DNA from: a virus
IMG/VR virus record: IMGVR_UViG_3300020191_000027
Span: 1 to 40,015 of that record
Length of the DNA: 40,015 nucleotides
Reading direction: 5' to 3' (one strand)
Part shown: positions 7,802 to 17,252 of the stretch, piece by piece
Position numbering within the stretch: position 1 is the first letter of the stretch
Layout of the letters: each line of letters opens with the position of its first letter
The notes under the pieces: generated by a model
Database searches by the model: none
Told to the model about the DNA's origin: nothing
The model's input: the letters and a program-made list of their open reading frames with translations, nothing else
Translations under genes and position numbers: made by a program

Positions 7802-10800
7802 TGGATCTGTCAAAGCTGTCTGACTCTGATCTTCTTGCGCTGGAGGCGGGAGACATCTCTAAGCTATCCGATCAAGGACTGTTAGAGGTTGAGCGTCAAC
7901 TTGCTCCAGATAAAGAATCTGGTGCAGGCAAAGTCTTTGGCAAACGTGCGGCGCTTTCTGCACTTCCCGGCGTTGGTGGTCTTGCTGGTGCCGAGGCTGG
8001 TGCGGTTGCTGGTGCTGCGTTGGGTTCTTTTTTCCCCGGCCCCGGCACAGTTGCTGGCGGGTTTCTTGGCGCTTTGGCAGGCGGTGTGGGCGGCAGTATG
8101 CTCACCAGTAAAGCCCAAGAAAAAGCCTTGGAAGCCATGCCCGAGACTCGGGCTGCTCTGGGTGTAGACCCTGAAACTCTTGCAAGGGAAGAAGAGGCCC
8201 ATGGCACGGCTGCTATGTTGGGTAACCTTGCTGGTCAAGCAGTATCTATGCGGCCAAGTGTAACAACCCTCCGTCAGGCTTTTGGCAAAGGTACAGCTAA
8301 AGAAATCGCCGATGCACGGATTATGATGGGTGCTGGCGCGGGTGTGGGCGGGGGTTTGAGTGCTGGGATGCAGCAGTTGGAGAACCCCGGCGCTGACTTA
8401 GATTGGGCGGGTATTGCAGAAGGCACGCTTGCTGGCGGACTTTTTACCAAACCTACTAGTCGTGTTGGTGAGCCTGTCAGCAGGGCAGCACGGCGTCTAG
8501 CCGGTGAAAAACCGCGTGTTGTAACGCCTATTGAAGAGCCCCCACCTGCGGAAGAGTCTGTTGTACGTCCTCCGCTTGAGGGTGAAGCAACGCCTCCTCC
8601 ATCCGCTGAACAACGCCCCGGACCGTCTAACCCAATTGCGGACTTGATCCGTGGCGAGTTATCTCCCGTTGAAAGAGCAGCGGCAGGGGTAGAAGAGCCG
8701 CCTGTCCCTCCGACTTACGAGGAGGAAGGGGTCCCCTCATGGTATGAGGGCGCGACTGAAGCTCCGCCTACTGAAGCTGTACCGACTGAAGCCCCGCCTA
8801 CTGAAGCTGTACCGACTGAAGCCCCGCCTACTGAAGTTGCTCCAACTACAGTTGCTCCGGTTGACCCTAAAGAAGCCGCGCAATTGTCGGCTGATATGGC
8901 AGAGCGTACAAAGGAGGAGACTCGGCGTAGCAAGTTAAACCGGATGGGTTTCCCTTCAACTGAACAAGAGCATACACCCGCTCTAGCAGCGTTAGTAGAA
9001 GGTAAGTTTGTAGTAGCGGAAGGATTTGGTAAATTTCGCAGTACCCCTGCTGAAACCATATTTCATATCTTTGATACAAAAGATGAAGCACTGGCCGCTG
9101 CGGGTCGACTGACGCGTAAAACAGCAGAAGCCCCTTCCTACGTTGACATTATTCAACCTGACGGAAAAATTACCAAACTAGATCGAGTACGTGGGAGACA
9201 GTACCGAGAGACACGCGCCCGAGTGGGTCGTGCTGTTGAAGAAGCTTTGGTCAAGACTGAGACTCAACGGATCAAAAATGAGTTTGGTACATACCCTGAG
9301 AACTTCGCCAAGCTCCCCCGTGCTAAGCAGCTTGAAGCGTTTGACCTTATAGGTAAAGATTTTGACCCTGAGAACCTTGCTCAGCAAGATACAGTTGCCG
9401 GGAAGCTTGAGGAACTTGGGCTAAACGACCGAGATACTGAGTGGCTGTTCGCCAAAGCTGAAGAACAAAGGGCAGCAGGGACGCGAGAAACCCCTGTCGC
9501 TGATATCCCCACGATTGAAGAAGGGGTGGCTGGGTATGAAACTTCTGCTGACTTTGAACAGAACACCCCCCTGCGGGCATCAACTGATCGAGAGATTGAT
9601 GTACGCGGTACTACGCCTGAAGAACGTGTCGCACCTACCGAAGCTCCGCGCACTGCTAAAGATTTTGTAGATTCTTACGGCAGGGGTGAGTCGTCATTTG
9701 ATGAAATGGTTGTGGGGCTAAACGAACGAGGGCTCAAGAACCGTCTCTTAGATCAAGTATTGGAATTTGATCCTCGCAACGGCCATAACTTTTCTGCAAA
9801 AACTAATGCTGAGCGAGTTTGGAAGACACTGGAGCCCTACTACAAAGAAGGCGCGGCTACGCCTGAAGCTCCGGGGGCCAAGACGCAACCCAAGATCACG
9901 TTCAAGCCAAAGAAAAACGCACCGGATAACTTGGCAGAGGCCCCTCAAAAGTCCGCTGCTGGTCCTCGGCATACAGTTGAAACAGTTCTTCCTGACCTGA
10001 AGAAGACGTTTGGCATCCACACTGATCGGCTGTTTAAGAGCGGTTTTCTTGAAGTAGTCTCTACTCATGCAGACCTGCCTGAGGATATTCGTAACGTCAC
10101 AACCCCCACGTCTCGCGCCGTATACAGCCCTACAGCTAACAAAGTTTATTTTGTTGCGAAGAACATTCCTGTTGGCTACAACCTCAAGGGGTTGATGGCT
10201 CATGAAGTGGGTGTTCATGCCGGTATGGAGACCATGCTTGGCACGCCAACCTTTGAGAAGTTGATCAAAGAAGTTGCCGAACGTGCTGCCAAGGGTGAGA
10301 AACCTTTTAAAGAAGCTCATGACCGAGTGCCGTACAACACTCCGGGACAGAATGTTGATGAAGAGCGTCTGGCCTATGTCATCAGCAACTATAAAGATTT
10401 ACCGTTTGTAAAGCGGATCTACTCGCAGTTGCGTCAGTGGCTGTACCGCAAGATGGGCGGCAATTTTGTCACGCTCACCAACGATGACCTCAATGCGATG
10501 GCGCTGGCTTCCCTCAAACGCGTGTCTGACCTTGCCGAGTCTGGTCGTACGGGGGAACTTCGTCGTGATGCAGCGCTGGCTGCGCGTAAAGAACGCTTCA
10601 TGGGTGAGGAAGCATCGCGTATAGACAAAGCCAACGAGGCCCTTGCGGAAGACGAACCTCCAAAGTCTGACGCTGAAAAGAACGCTGAAGACCAGAACAG
10701 GTTTGTGCGTGAAGAGCGTAGAAAACTCAACCGTAGTACTGTCAAGGGCCGGTTAAAAAACTGGTGGGAAGACACCAAAGACCGTCCGTACGAGACGCAG

Positions 10801-13800
10801 GTTCGACTTTTCCAAGACTCTCGCCGTAAGTTGCTCACTAGTGCACGTGCTTTGCGGGCAATCGGTAAGATAAAGAAAGATGAGATGGACCTCTATGATT
10901 ATTCTACAGCCACGCCCAGCAAAGTAGAGGCTGCACGAACCGCACCAAAACAGCAGAATCTTTCAGATGCCATTGCAGACTACATGGCGCGTACAAGCAA
11001 AAAGGCTGAAGAAGTTCTGGCAGAGTTCAATCGCTGGATGCACGGTCTGACTGAACCTGACCTGCGCAAGTGGTTATATACGCGCTATGTCCCGTTGAGC
11101 GAGAAGCCAATGCGCGGCGCAAATGGCAAGATGATCTCACCGGCTGAAGCTCGTGAAGCGATGGTCAAAGCCTACGAGACCGTTGAGAATCTTACTGCGC
11201 CTGACGCCAAGCAAAAACACGGCTACAACGCGGATGACATCCGTAACTATCTTGACTATTTGGCTAAGAACTTTGCTGAGCCTAACGGGTTCACCCCTGA
11301 AGATGCGCCGCCCGGCATTTTGTCGTTCAGGCCAGATAGGGGTATCACGGATATCAACCACCCGGCATATGACTTGACTGGTGTTTCGCAAGAGGCCGCT
11401 GCACGGTGGCGTGCTGAGCTCCAAGAGCGGCTTGCAAGTGAAGATGGCCCGGCAATTCAAAACGTACTGGATGCGGAGAAAGCGCTGCGCGAAGAGATTG
11501 TTAGACTTGAGAAACTCAACGGGCACTGGGGTGCCCATGTAGACAATGCGATTGCAGTCATGCGACGCGGCAACTACTACACGCTCAAGGGCGACTCAAA
11601 CAAATACAACTACGACATCATGAGCGGTACGCGCCTGCAAGGTGCGCTGGGCCGTGTTCAAGCCGAGATGGGTGGGCGCAGTTCAATGTCTGACAACCCT
11701 CTGACGCAGACCCTTGCCGATAGCAACGTGGCGCTGAGTCGTTTGGACAAGAAAGGATTCTTAGATGAGTTGTACAGGTACGCCAAGGAAGGGTTACTGA
11801 AAGATCCGGATGGGGACAACAAGAGAGTTCTAAAAGTACTAGATCCCATTAAAGTTGGGGAGCGCAAAAACTATGAACTGCCGGAGGGTGTCTCCCCCGA
11901 AAGCGTGGTTTTGCGCCCCAATGATAAGGGTGGGTACGATGTCATTCAGATTCTGAACAAAGACTGGCTTGAGCCCATCAAGGGTATTGTCACAAAGCAA
12001 AGTCTAGGAATGGAGCTGCTCGGCAAATTCACCCAGTTTGGTGCTTCGCAGGTTACGCGTTTTAGTATACCGTTTGCTGTCCCCAATTCTTTCCGTGACC
12101 TTGCTACCAACACAAGCACAGTCTCTAGTGAGTACGGGTTCAAGACCGGCGCTAAAGTTGCTTTGCGGTTCTTCTCGCAAGCAGCCAAGGGTTCAGCGTT
12201 TAAAGCCGCCAAAGTTGCCCACTTGTTTGCAAAAAATGACATTGCCGAGATTGAACGTCTTGCGGCTAAAGACGACTTTGTAAAAAACTTGTATACCTTG
12301 ATGAAAGAAGGTGGCGTGACGGCTTACAACACGGCCTTCAGTAATGAAACTGCTACGCGCCAGCTTGTAGACACGTTGAAAAAGAAAGGCCCGATAAGTT
12401 CTTCGTTAAAGAGCCTTGAGCAGCTTGCTGACGTGTGGAACAACGCGTTTGAGTACATGAATCGTGAAGCCGCCTTTGACACGCTCCACCAAGAGTTTGG
12501 TGAAAAAGGTGTGACTCGTGCTGCCAATGAAACTAAAAATTTGTTCAACCCAGAGCTCAGCGGTATCCACACAAAATCTTTGAACTCATGGTTTGCCTTC
12601 CTCCGTGCTTCGGCAACGGGTGCTGTGCGGCAAATTGACTCTATCTTAGTGCCGTTGACAATGGACGCCGATACGTGGATTCGCAACACCTACGGCACTA
12701 AGTACCAACGCAATACTAAAGCTTCTGTAGACAAAATTCTTAAACCAGATGAACTTAAAAAAGCCCGGGAGTACTGGAATTTCCGGCGTAAGAACGCATA
12801 TTTGCTATCCATAGCTTCGCTCGGGTTTGGTATGGCTGTTCAGCAGATGGCCAAGGCTGTCGCAGGTAACAATGAGAAGGGCGAGAACAAAGTAAGCAAA
12901 GATAATTACTCGCTGTGGACTCGCAGCCTCCGTGTCCCGACAACTATACTTGGGCCTTACGAAAAGTCGCTGGGTGAAAATGTTGACTTCATCAACGTCC
13001 CATGGGGCTACGGTGCGGGGTCATTTGCCGCGATGGGTGCGCAGATTGCTGCGATGGCAAGTGGAGATGTCAAACCTGTGGAAGCTGCCCGTAACATGGC
13101 CGGTGTTGCCAAAGATTCTTTTTTGCCAATCCCCATAGAAAACTTTGAGCTGTTCAACCGCAATCCTGTCGGCGGCGTGATAGCGTCAGCGGCACCTTCT
13201 CCACTTAGGCCCGTACTGTACTTTGCATGGAACGCAGATACATTTGGTCGCCAGATCCTCAGCACTCGTCAGGGTAGATATGCCCAGTCCTACTCGGGCG
13301 GCGACTACGTACCTGAAGATTTCAAGTGGCTGGCCAAGCAACTGTATGATCAGTCAGAGGGTAAGGTAGACATTTCACCGCAGTCGTTGCAGTTCTTTGC
13401 CAACAACTATGTATCAGGTATTGCAACAGCTACGCACGCTATCACCGGCACTGCGCAGACCTTCATGGGGCAGAAAGACTACGACCTTAAGACTGATTTA
13501 CCGATCTTCGGTAGTCTTTTGGGGCGTGCAGCGGATGCTGATGCACGGCAGTACAGCGACACTAGTACTGGGATCCAAAAGATTAAGACCCGGTTGTCTA
13601 CGCTGAGGAACACCAACAATCAGGCGGCGTACAGCAAGTTTGTTGCAGAAAACCCGACGGCTCCCATGCTGGTCAAACAGTATGACGTGTTGACTAACCG
13701 GATTAACAAGTACAACAGGATGCTCAATGACATCCGGGCATCAGACATGACGCCCAAGCAGCGTAAAGATCGCGTAGAAGAGCTGCGAAATATGCGCAGC

Positions 13801-13854
13801 CTTTATATGAAACAGTTAAACGATTCTTACGAGTTGTACAAAGAAGGGTCTTAA
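7801..13854 (+). CDS. Giant polyvalent virion protein with metallopeptidase-like domain, 2017 aa
   Basis: ATG coupled to the previous stop. Near residues 60-110 is a Gly/Ala-rich hydrophobic stretch (GAVAGAALGSFFPGPGTVAGG) that could insert in a membrane. A Pro/Thr/Glu linker with 30-base repeats covers about 318-355. A zincin-like motif LMAHEVGVHAGM has H801, E802 and H806 (HExxxH, one residue longer than HExxH), followed by DEERLAY near 853-859 and a charged helical region. About 1395-1640 carries NSFRDLATNT, FEYMNREAAF and LFNPELSG, resembling large polyvalent-protein-associated domains (LPD38-like). The length and domain string match polyvalent proteins thought to be injected with phage DNA. 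Proteolysis of host or virion targets is inferred, not shown. Confidence 0.8.
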   Translation: MDLSKLSDSDLLALEAGDISKLSDQGLLEVERQLAPDKESGAGKVFGKRAALSALPGVGGLAGAEAGAVAGAALGSFFPGPGTVAGGFLGALAGGVGGSMLTSKAQEKALEAMPETRAALGVDPETLAREEEAHGTAAMLGNLAGQAVSMRPSVTTLRQAFGKGTAKEIADARIMMGAGAGVGGGLSAGMQQLENPGADLDWAGIAEGTLAGGLFTKPTSRVGEPVSRAARRLAGEKPRVVTPIEEPPPAEESVVRPPLEGEATPPPSAEQRPGPSNPIADLIRGELSPVERAAAGVEEPPVPPTYEEEGVPSWYEGATEAPPTEAVPTEAPPTEAVPTEAPPTEVAPTTVAPVDPKEAAQLSADMAERTKEETRRSKLNRMGFPSTEQEHTPALAALVEGKFVVAEGFGKFRSTPAETIFHIFDTKDEALAAAGRLTRKTAEAPSYVDIIQPDGKITKLDRVRGRQYRETRARVGRAVEEALVKTETQRIKNEFGTYPENFAKLPRAKQLEAFDLIGKDFDPENLAQQDTVAGKLEELGLNDRDTEWLFAKAEEQRAAGTRETPVADIPTIEEGVAGYETSADFEQNTPLRASTDREIDVRGTTPEERVAPTEAPRTAKDFVDSYGRGESSFDEMVVGLNERGLKNRLLDQVLEFDPRNGHNFSAKTNAERVWKTLEPYYKEGAATPEAPGAKTQPKITFKPKKNAPDNLAEAPQKSAAGPRHTVETVLPDLKKTFGIHTDRLFKSGFLEVVSTHADLPEDIRNVTTPTSRAVYSPTANKVYFVAKNIPVGYNLKGLMAHEVGVHAGMETMLGTPTFEKLIKEVAERAAKGEKPFKEAHDRVPYNTPGQNVDEERLAYVISNYKDLPFVKRIYSQLRQWLYRKMGGNFVTLTNDDLNAMALASLKRVSDLAESGRTGELRRDAALAARKERFMGEEASRIDKANEALAEDEPPKSDAEKNAEDQNRFVREERRKLNRSTVKGRLKNWWEDTKDRPYETQVRLFQDSRRKLLTSARALRAIGKIKKDEMDLYDYSTATPSKVEAARTAPKQQNLSDAIADYMARTSKKAEEVLAEFNRWMHGLTEPDLRKWLYTRYVPLSEKPMRGANGKMISPAEAREAMVKAYETVENLTAPDAKQKHGYNADDIRNYLDYLAKNFAEPNGFTPEDAPPGILSFRPDRGITDINHPAYDLTGVSQEAAARWRAELQERLASEDGPAIQNVLDAEKALREEIVRLEKLNGHWGAHVDNAIAVMRRGNYYTLKGDSNKYNYDIMSGTRLQGALGRVQAEMGGRSSMSDNPLTQTLADSNVALSRLDKKGFLDELYRYAKEGLLKDPDGDNKRVLKVLDPIKVGERKNYELPEGVSPESVVLRPNDKGGYDVIQILNKDWLEPIKGIVTKQSLGMELLGKFTQFGASQVTRFSIPFAVPNSFRDLATNTSTVSSEYGFKTGAKVALRFFSQAAKGSAFKAAKVAHLFAKNDIAEIERLAAKDDFVKNLYTLMKEGGVTAYNTAFSNETATRQLVDTLKKKGPISSSLKSLEQLADVWNNAFEYMNREAAFDTLHQEFGEKGVTRAANETKNLFNPELSGIHTKSLNSWFAFLRASATGAVRQIDSILVPLTMDADTWIRNTYGTKYQRNTKASVDKILKPDELKKAREYWNFRRKNAYLLSIASLGFGMAVQQMAKAVAGNNEKGENKVSKDNYSLWTRSLRVPTTILGPYEKSLGENVDFINVPWGYGAGSFAAMGAQIAAMASGDVKPVEAARNMAGVAKDSFLPIPIENFELFNRNPVGGVIASAAPSPLRPVLYFAWNADTFGRQILSTRQGRYAQSYSGGDYVPEDFKWLAKQLYDQSEGKVDISPQSLQFFANNYVSGIATATHAITGTAQTFMGQKDYDLKTDLPIFGSLLGRAADADARQYSDTSTGIQKIKTRLSTLRNTNNQAAYSKFVAENPTAPMLVKQYDVLTNRINKYNRMLNDIRASDMTPKQRKDRVEELRNMRSLYMKQLNDSYELYKEGS
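8764..8841 (+). repeat. 30-bp tandem repeat in the polyvalent protein gene
   Basis: Units beginning CCGCCTACTGAAG start at 8764, 8794 and 8824. They encode PPTEAVPTEA-type decapeptides that form a flexible Pro/Thr/Glu linker. The first two units are identical over most of their length; the third diverges after 16 bases. Confidence 0.8.
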
Positions 13855-14060
13855 AGTTTCCAAACCCGTACACCAAGGAGCCCATCCTTGGTGGCGGGGT
13901 ACACCCGCACTTTTACTTTGGCGCTACGGGCCAATTGAACTACTACATAGACCATAAACGCGGGTCTTAGCGTAGGAAGGAAGAAGCTCTCTCCCGGTGA
14001 CATCCAGTCAAACGGGAGAATGAACTCAGGTTCCTCATTCACTGAGGGGGTCTGTGACAT
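13851..14060 (-). CDS. Small protein at the end of the leftward operon, 69 aa, unknown
   Basis: Starts at an ATG inside the 3' end of the primase-helicase gene (26-base overlap) and ends by overlapping the stop of the convergent 2017-aa gene by 4 bases. The sequence SPGESFFLPTLRPAFMVYVV followed by VKVRVYPATKDGLLGVRVW has the look of a compact alpha/beta domain with a basic C-terminus and is unlikely to be a chance frame. Position suggests a replication-associated accessory protein. I do not recognise a named family. Confidence 0.65.
   Translation of the reverse strand: MSQTPSVNEEPEFILPFDWMSPGESFFLPTLRPAFMVYVVVQLARSAKVKVRVYPATKDGLLGVRVWKL
13871..13893. terminator. Perfect hairpin between convergent transcripts (possible terminator)
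   Basis: CACCAAGGA, loop GCCCA, TCCTTGGTG: a perfect 9-bp stem just after the end of the rightward late operon and inside the last gene of the leftward operon. There is no U-tract on either side, so it is not a classical intrinsic terminator. Its place where two long operons converge makes a termination or RNA-protection role plausible. Confidence 0.4.
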
Positions 14061-16869
14061 CCTTCACATCCATCTTAAACCAGTAGCAGTTGACCGGGCC
14101 CACGTCTGACGCTTTCTGCCAGTACGCACCTAAACGCTTCTTCTTGTTGTCGTGGATCAGCACCCCGGCTTCGCGCAAATTGTGCTCAAACTGAGATACG
14201 TTGATCTTGCGCTTGGGGTCCGACAAGTACCTCTGCAACGCCACGCGGTTGACGTAGACAATCCCTGTGTCGATCTCCTTACGCCCGATGAACTCCTTGA
14301 AGTAGACCGGTGCGTCTATCACATCCTTGCCGTCTACCTTGAGGAACAGACCGATGTTCTCGTTCATGAACGTGTTGAGCATCTCAATGTAGTCTACGTT
14401 CTGGTTACCCACCTTATCGCGGTCATAGATCATGTCATCAAGGATGATTTTGTATACCCGGTTTATGTCTATGTTGATGATCCCGGCCCTAATAGCAATG
14501 TCACCCCCAGCAAAGCTAGACGCAATGAAACTGCGATAGAACCGGTACCGAGTGTGCTTGCCGTAGGACGCGTCAAACCGCTTGCCCCAGTACTCCACAA
14601 GTTCTGCAACTTGATCCAGCCCAAGCTCGTAGATTGCCTTGAGGTACTCAACTCCTGCATACCCGTAGTTTTTGTTGAACGGGTTGATGATGCGGGGGGC
14701 TTCGTCCGGGTTGCTCACAAACACCTCTGGCTTACGAAACATAAACTGGATGAAGCGAGCGTACTCACCTTCTGGGTTGGCCTTGTTGACCTTGAGCAGC
14801 ATGTTGAGATCTGAGTTGGAGTTCATCATGCAGATCAGCTTGGCCTGATTCTCGATATCACGTTCAGCGTTATGACTGCTGTACATGCGGATCTTGCCCT
14901 TGCCGGTGGACACCATGAAGATAAAGTTTGATAGGGTCTCTGGCAGGATGTTGTGTACCTCATCCACCCCCATAAGGATGTTCTTAAGCGTCAAGTAGCG
15001 TTGAACCAGCGCATTCTGCGTCGCGCCGCGTTCTTGCGGAGCCAGCAACTGAGGATCACCCCAGACACTTAAACCGGAGTACAACGTGCCGGACTTGCCA
15101 GCGCCCGACTCACCCGTGAAACAAACTGTAACGCCCGGCGTGTTGGTGAACTCCATCAAAGGAGAGCCAAAGCCCGTAAAGAGCCCAAGGGCTATGTGCT
15201 CCATGCCCTCACCGTTAAGTGCATTTGCCGATTCCTGCCACTTCTCGTAAGAGCCTACGGGGTTGAGAAGTGCGGCAAGCTTCTTAATCGACATCGCAGC
15301 GGCTGTCCTGCGAACTTCTCCATCATAGGTAACTTCACGGTTGCCCATGACAAACGACATCTTGTCATCCGTCCATCCCATCTGAGTCTGCATGACATCA
15401 GCAGATTGAATCCCCTTGAGGTACTCATTCCAACGCAGAGTGTAATCAGCCATACGGTTCACCATTGTTGGATTAGGAGATGCCGGTGTGAGGTCGTGCA
15501 TGGCCAAGGTCTCGCGGAACTTGTCGTTACCAGCAATGTGCTTGACCGGCAGGTAAAACTCACGCTCGGGGTCTTTGGCAAGTAGAGCTCGCATAACCAG
15601 CATTGCCCCATCCTGCTTACCGTACATACGCGCTACGGGGTAAAAGATGTTGCGACAAATAAGATAGGGATCGCCTTGGACCCACTTGCCGTTCTTGGCT
15701 ATCTCCGGTGGCGGCGTAAACCAAATACCCCCTTCACTCCAAGAGTATGGGGCAACTTGATCCGGCAGTTCGGGCATATCACTGGGCATCTTCTCAGGGG
15801 GCAACGTCTTGACCCGTCGTCCTAGTGCCAGCGGAGAACCAATGCTGCCCTTGTACGGGCAGTCACCACATCCTGCTGGAAAGATCCCCTCAATGATGGA
15901 ACACTTTTGTGGGCCAGAAACCTTTTGCGTCTCCTTGGCCTTGGCAATAGTGTCATTTGAATTGTAGTCTGGATGGCCCTTGGAGAACTCATGGATGGCC
16001 TGCTCGCCATCTACGCAGCGCACTGCGATGGACAACCCCCAGAACCACTCGTTGTAGTTCTGTTTTTCTGGTTCTTCCAACAGACGTTTGATCTGAGCAC
16101 AGCCACGATCCGATAGGCTCTTCTCTACGATGTCCGCGTAATGTGACTCGATGTCGTCATAGGCTTTCTTGCCCACGGCTGCGGTGGACTCATCCAACCC
16201 GCGCTCCACCGTAGCCAAGATCTGCGCTACAGGCGTCTCAACCACCGTCGTTACTGGCGCAGTGTACGCAACGCCGTACAGTACAGCTTTGATCTGCTCC
16301 AGATTGTGCTGCACAATCTCCTCACTAATCATGTGAGTTGGGCTAGGCGGGGCAGTCTTAAAGTTGAATGTGTCAGGGCAGCGCATCAAACGGGACGCAT
16401 CAGCGGTAACCACCGCATCAATCTTCAGCCCGTTGCTGATGCAGAACTGTTTAAACTTCTCGGCCAGCGGACGCCATTCGTCTACGCTAATGTCTTTATC
16501 CAAGATCCAGTACGCCTGAATCCCGGTGCCTGAGTTTACAAGCGTGGGGTACGGCAGCGTTGTACTACTAATGACTTGATCAAGATGTTCCAGCGCAGCT
16601 TCCTGCGTGGGGTATTCTTTTTCTTCCCCAACATCCAAATCTACAAAGAATGACTTCGCTTGTAGTGCGTATTTTGCTTGCCGACTGAACCCACTAAAGC
16701 TGTTAGGGGACACATAGACATCCCCTTCTTCGGCATTGAAAGCCTCTGTTAGCTGAAGCAACTCGTCAAGATTCTCTGCAAACCTGCTCTTCATTGCGCC
16801 GTTATGTAAGACGGCTGCGCAGTAGATGCCTGTTGAGGGCATCAACTTTTCGTAGAATTCTTTTTTCAT
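14035..16869 (-). CDS. Primase-helicase (AEP-like primase + P-loop helicase), 944 aa
   Basis: The N-terminal domain has VDLDVGEE with D77 and D79 as a DxD metal site, NSGTGIQAYWILD (112-124) and DASRLMRCPDTFNFK, the motifs of archaeo-eukaryotic-type phage primases. A Gln stands where many relatives have His in the second motif. A Cys cluster (FPAGCGDCPYKG) follows near 340. The C-terminal half has a Walker A GESGAGKS with K592 and a downstream hydrophobic-GVDEVHN Walker B, in the style of DUF927-type helicases. It would synthesise primers and unwind DNA at the fork. AGGA lies 6 bases before the ATG. A strong hairpin separates it from the HTH gene upstream, so its expression may be tuned separately. 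Confidence 0.85.
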   Translation of the reverse strand: MKKEFYEKLMPSTGIYCAAVLHNGAMKSRFAENLDELLQLTEAFNAEEGDVYVSPNSFSGFSRQAKYALQAKSFFVDLDVGEEKEYPTQEAALEHLDQVISSTTLPYPTLVNSGTGIQAYWILDKDISVDEWRPLAEKFKQFCISNGLKIDAVVTADASRLMRCPDTFNFKTAPPSPTHMISEEIVQHNLEQIKAVLYGVAYTAPVTTVVETPVAQILATVERGLDESTAAVGKKAYDDIESHYADIVEKSLSDRGCAQIKRLLEEPEKQNYNEWFWGLSIAVRCVDGEQAIHEFSKGHPDYNSNDTIAKAKETQKVSGPQKCSIIEGIFPAGCGDCPYKGSIGSPLALGRRVKTLPPEKMPSDMPELPDQVAPYSWSEGGIWFTPPPEIAKNGKWVQGDPYLICRNIFYPVARMYGKQDGAMLVMRALLAKDPEREFYLPVKHIAGNDKFRETLAMHDLTPASPNPTMVNRMADYTLRWNEYLKGIQSADVMQTQMGWTDDKMSFVMGNREVTYDGEVRRTAAAMSIKKLAALLNPVGSYEKWQESANALNGEGMEHIALGLFTGFGSPLMEFTNTPGVTVCFTGESGAGKSGTLYSGLSVWGDPQLLAPQERGATQNALVQRYLTLKNILMGVDEVHNILPETLSNFIFMVSTGKGKIRMYSSHNAERDIENQAKLICMMNSNSDLNMLLKVNKANPEGEYARFIQFMFRKPEVFVSNPDEAPRIINPFNKNYGYAGVEYLKAIYELGLDQVAELVEYWGKRFDASYGKHTRYRFYRSFIASSFAGGDIAIRAGIINIDINRVYKIILDDMIYDRDKVGNQNVDYIEMLNTFMNENIGLFLKVDGKDVIDAPVYFKEFIGRKEIDTGIVYVNRVALQRYLSDPKRKINVSQFEHNLREAGVLIHDNKKKRLGAYWQKASDVGPVNCYWFKMDVKDVTDPLSE

Positions 16870-16879
16870 AAGTCCTCAG

Positions 16880-16907
16880 AAAAATACGGCGGGGAGCTAC
16901 CCCGCCG
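16880..16907 (-). terminator. Intrinsic terminator or attenuator before the primase gene
   Basis: Read on the minus strand: CGGCGGGG, loop TAGCT, CCCCGCCG, then TATTTTTC. This 8-bp GC stem with a following U-rich run lies between the HTH gene and the primase-helicase start, where a leaky terminator would lower primase dose relative to upstream genes. The primase ribosome site lies just after it. Confidence 0.6.
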
Positions 16908-16931
16908 ACATCTCAACGCATCGAGATAAAC

Positions 16932-17243
16932 CTACACCGTCACTCCCCAAGAGGACAGCATGTAGTTCTTGGCATCCTTGGACCCCTTTGCTGGTAGCGA
17001 ACCTGCTGCCATGTCTTTGGATACAAGGTCTATGAATATCTCGACGATCTTGCGCTTCTTCTCGCTTACGCCGCTTCCACGGAACCAGCTATAGACGGTC
17101 ATGCGTGAGCACTCTAACACTACCGCTACATACGCGGCGGGAAGGTTAGCCTCTACACACAACCGTCCAAGCTGTACACCAAGACTAGTCGGGTCTGCAA
17201 CCATGAGCTCATTCAAGAACTTGGTGCTGTAGTTCCTTGGCAT
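16932..17243 (-). CDS. Helix-turn-helix DNA-binding protein, 103 aa
   Basis: ATG with AAGGA 7 bases upstream. Residues about 22-57 (LGRLCVEANLPAAYVAVVLE, then CSRMTVYSWFRGSG) have the spacing of a Cro/CI-type helix-turn-helix: helix, turn at the Pro/Ala, and a recognition helix with MTVYSW. The basic SEKKRK patch follows. The C-terminal part is short and helical. It is the only clear phage-repressor-sized HTH protein here and is the first candidate to bind the GTTACA-N2-TGTAAC dyads in the control region. That link is inference. No lysogeny genes are visible, so it may be a lytic-cycle regulator. Confidence 0.7.
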   Translation of the reverse strand: MPRNYSTKFLNELMVADPTSLGVQLGRLCVEANLPAAYVAVVLECSRMTVYSWFRGSGVSEKKRKIVEIFIDLVSKDMAAGSLPAKGSKDAKNYMLSSWGVTV

Positions 17244-17252
17244 ACGGATTCC

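Noticed and set aside
14152-14814. 220-codon plus-strand open frame inside the primase-helicase region
   Set aside because: Antisense shadow of a well-supported gene with clear motifs.
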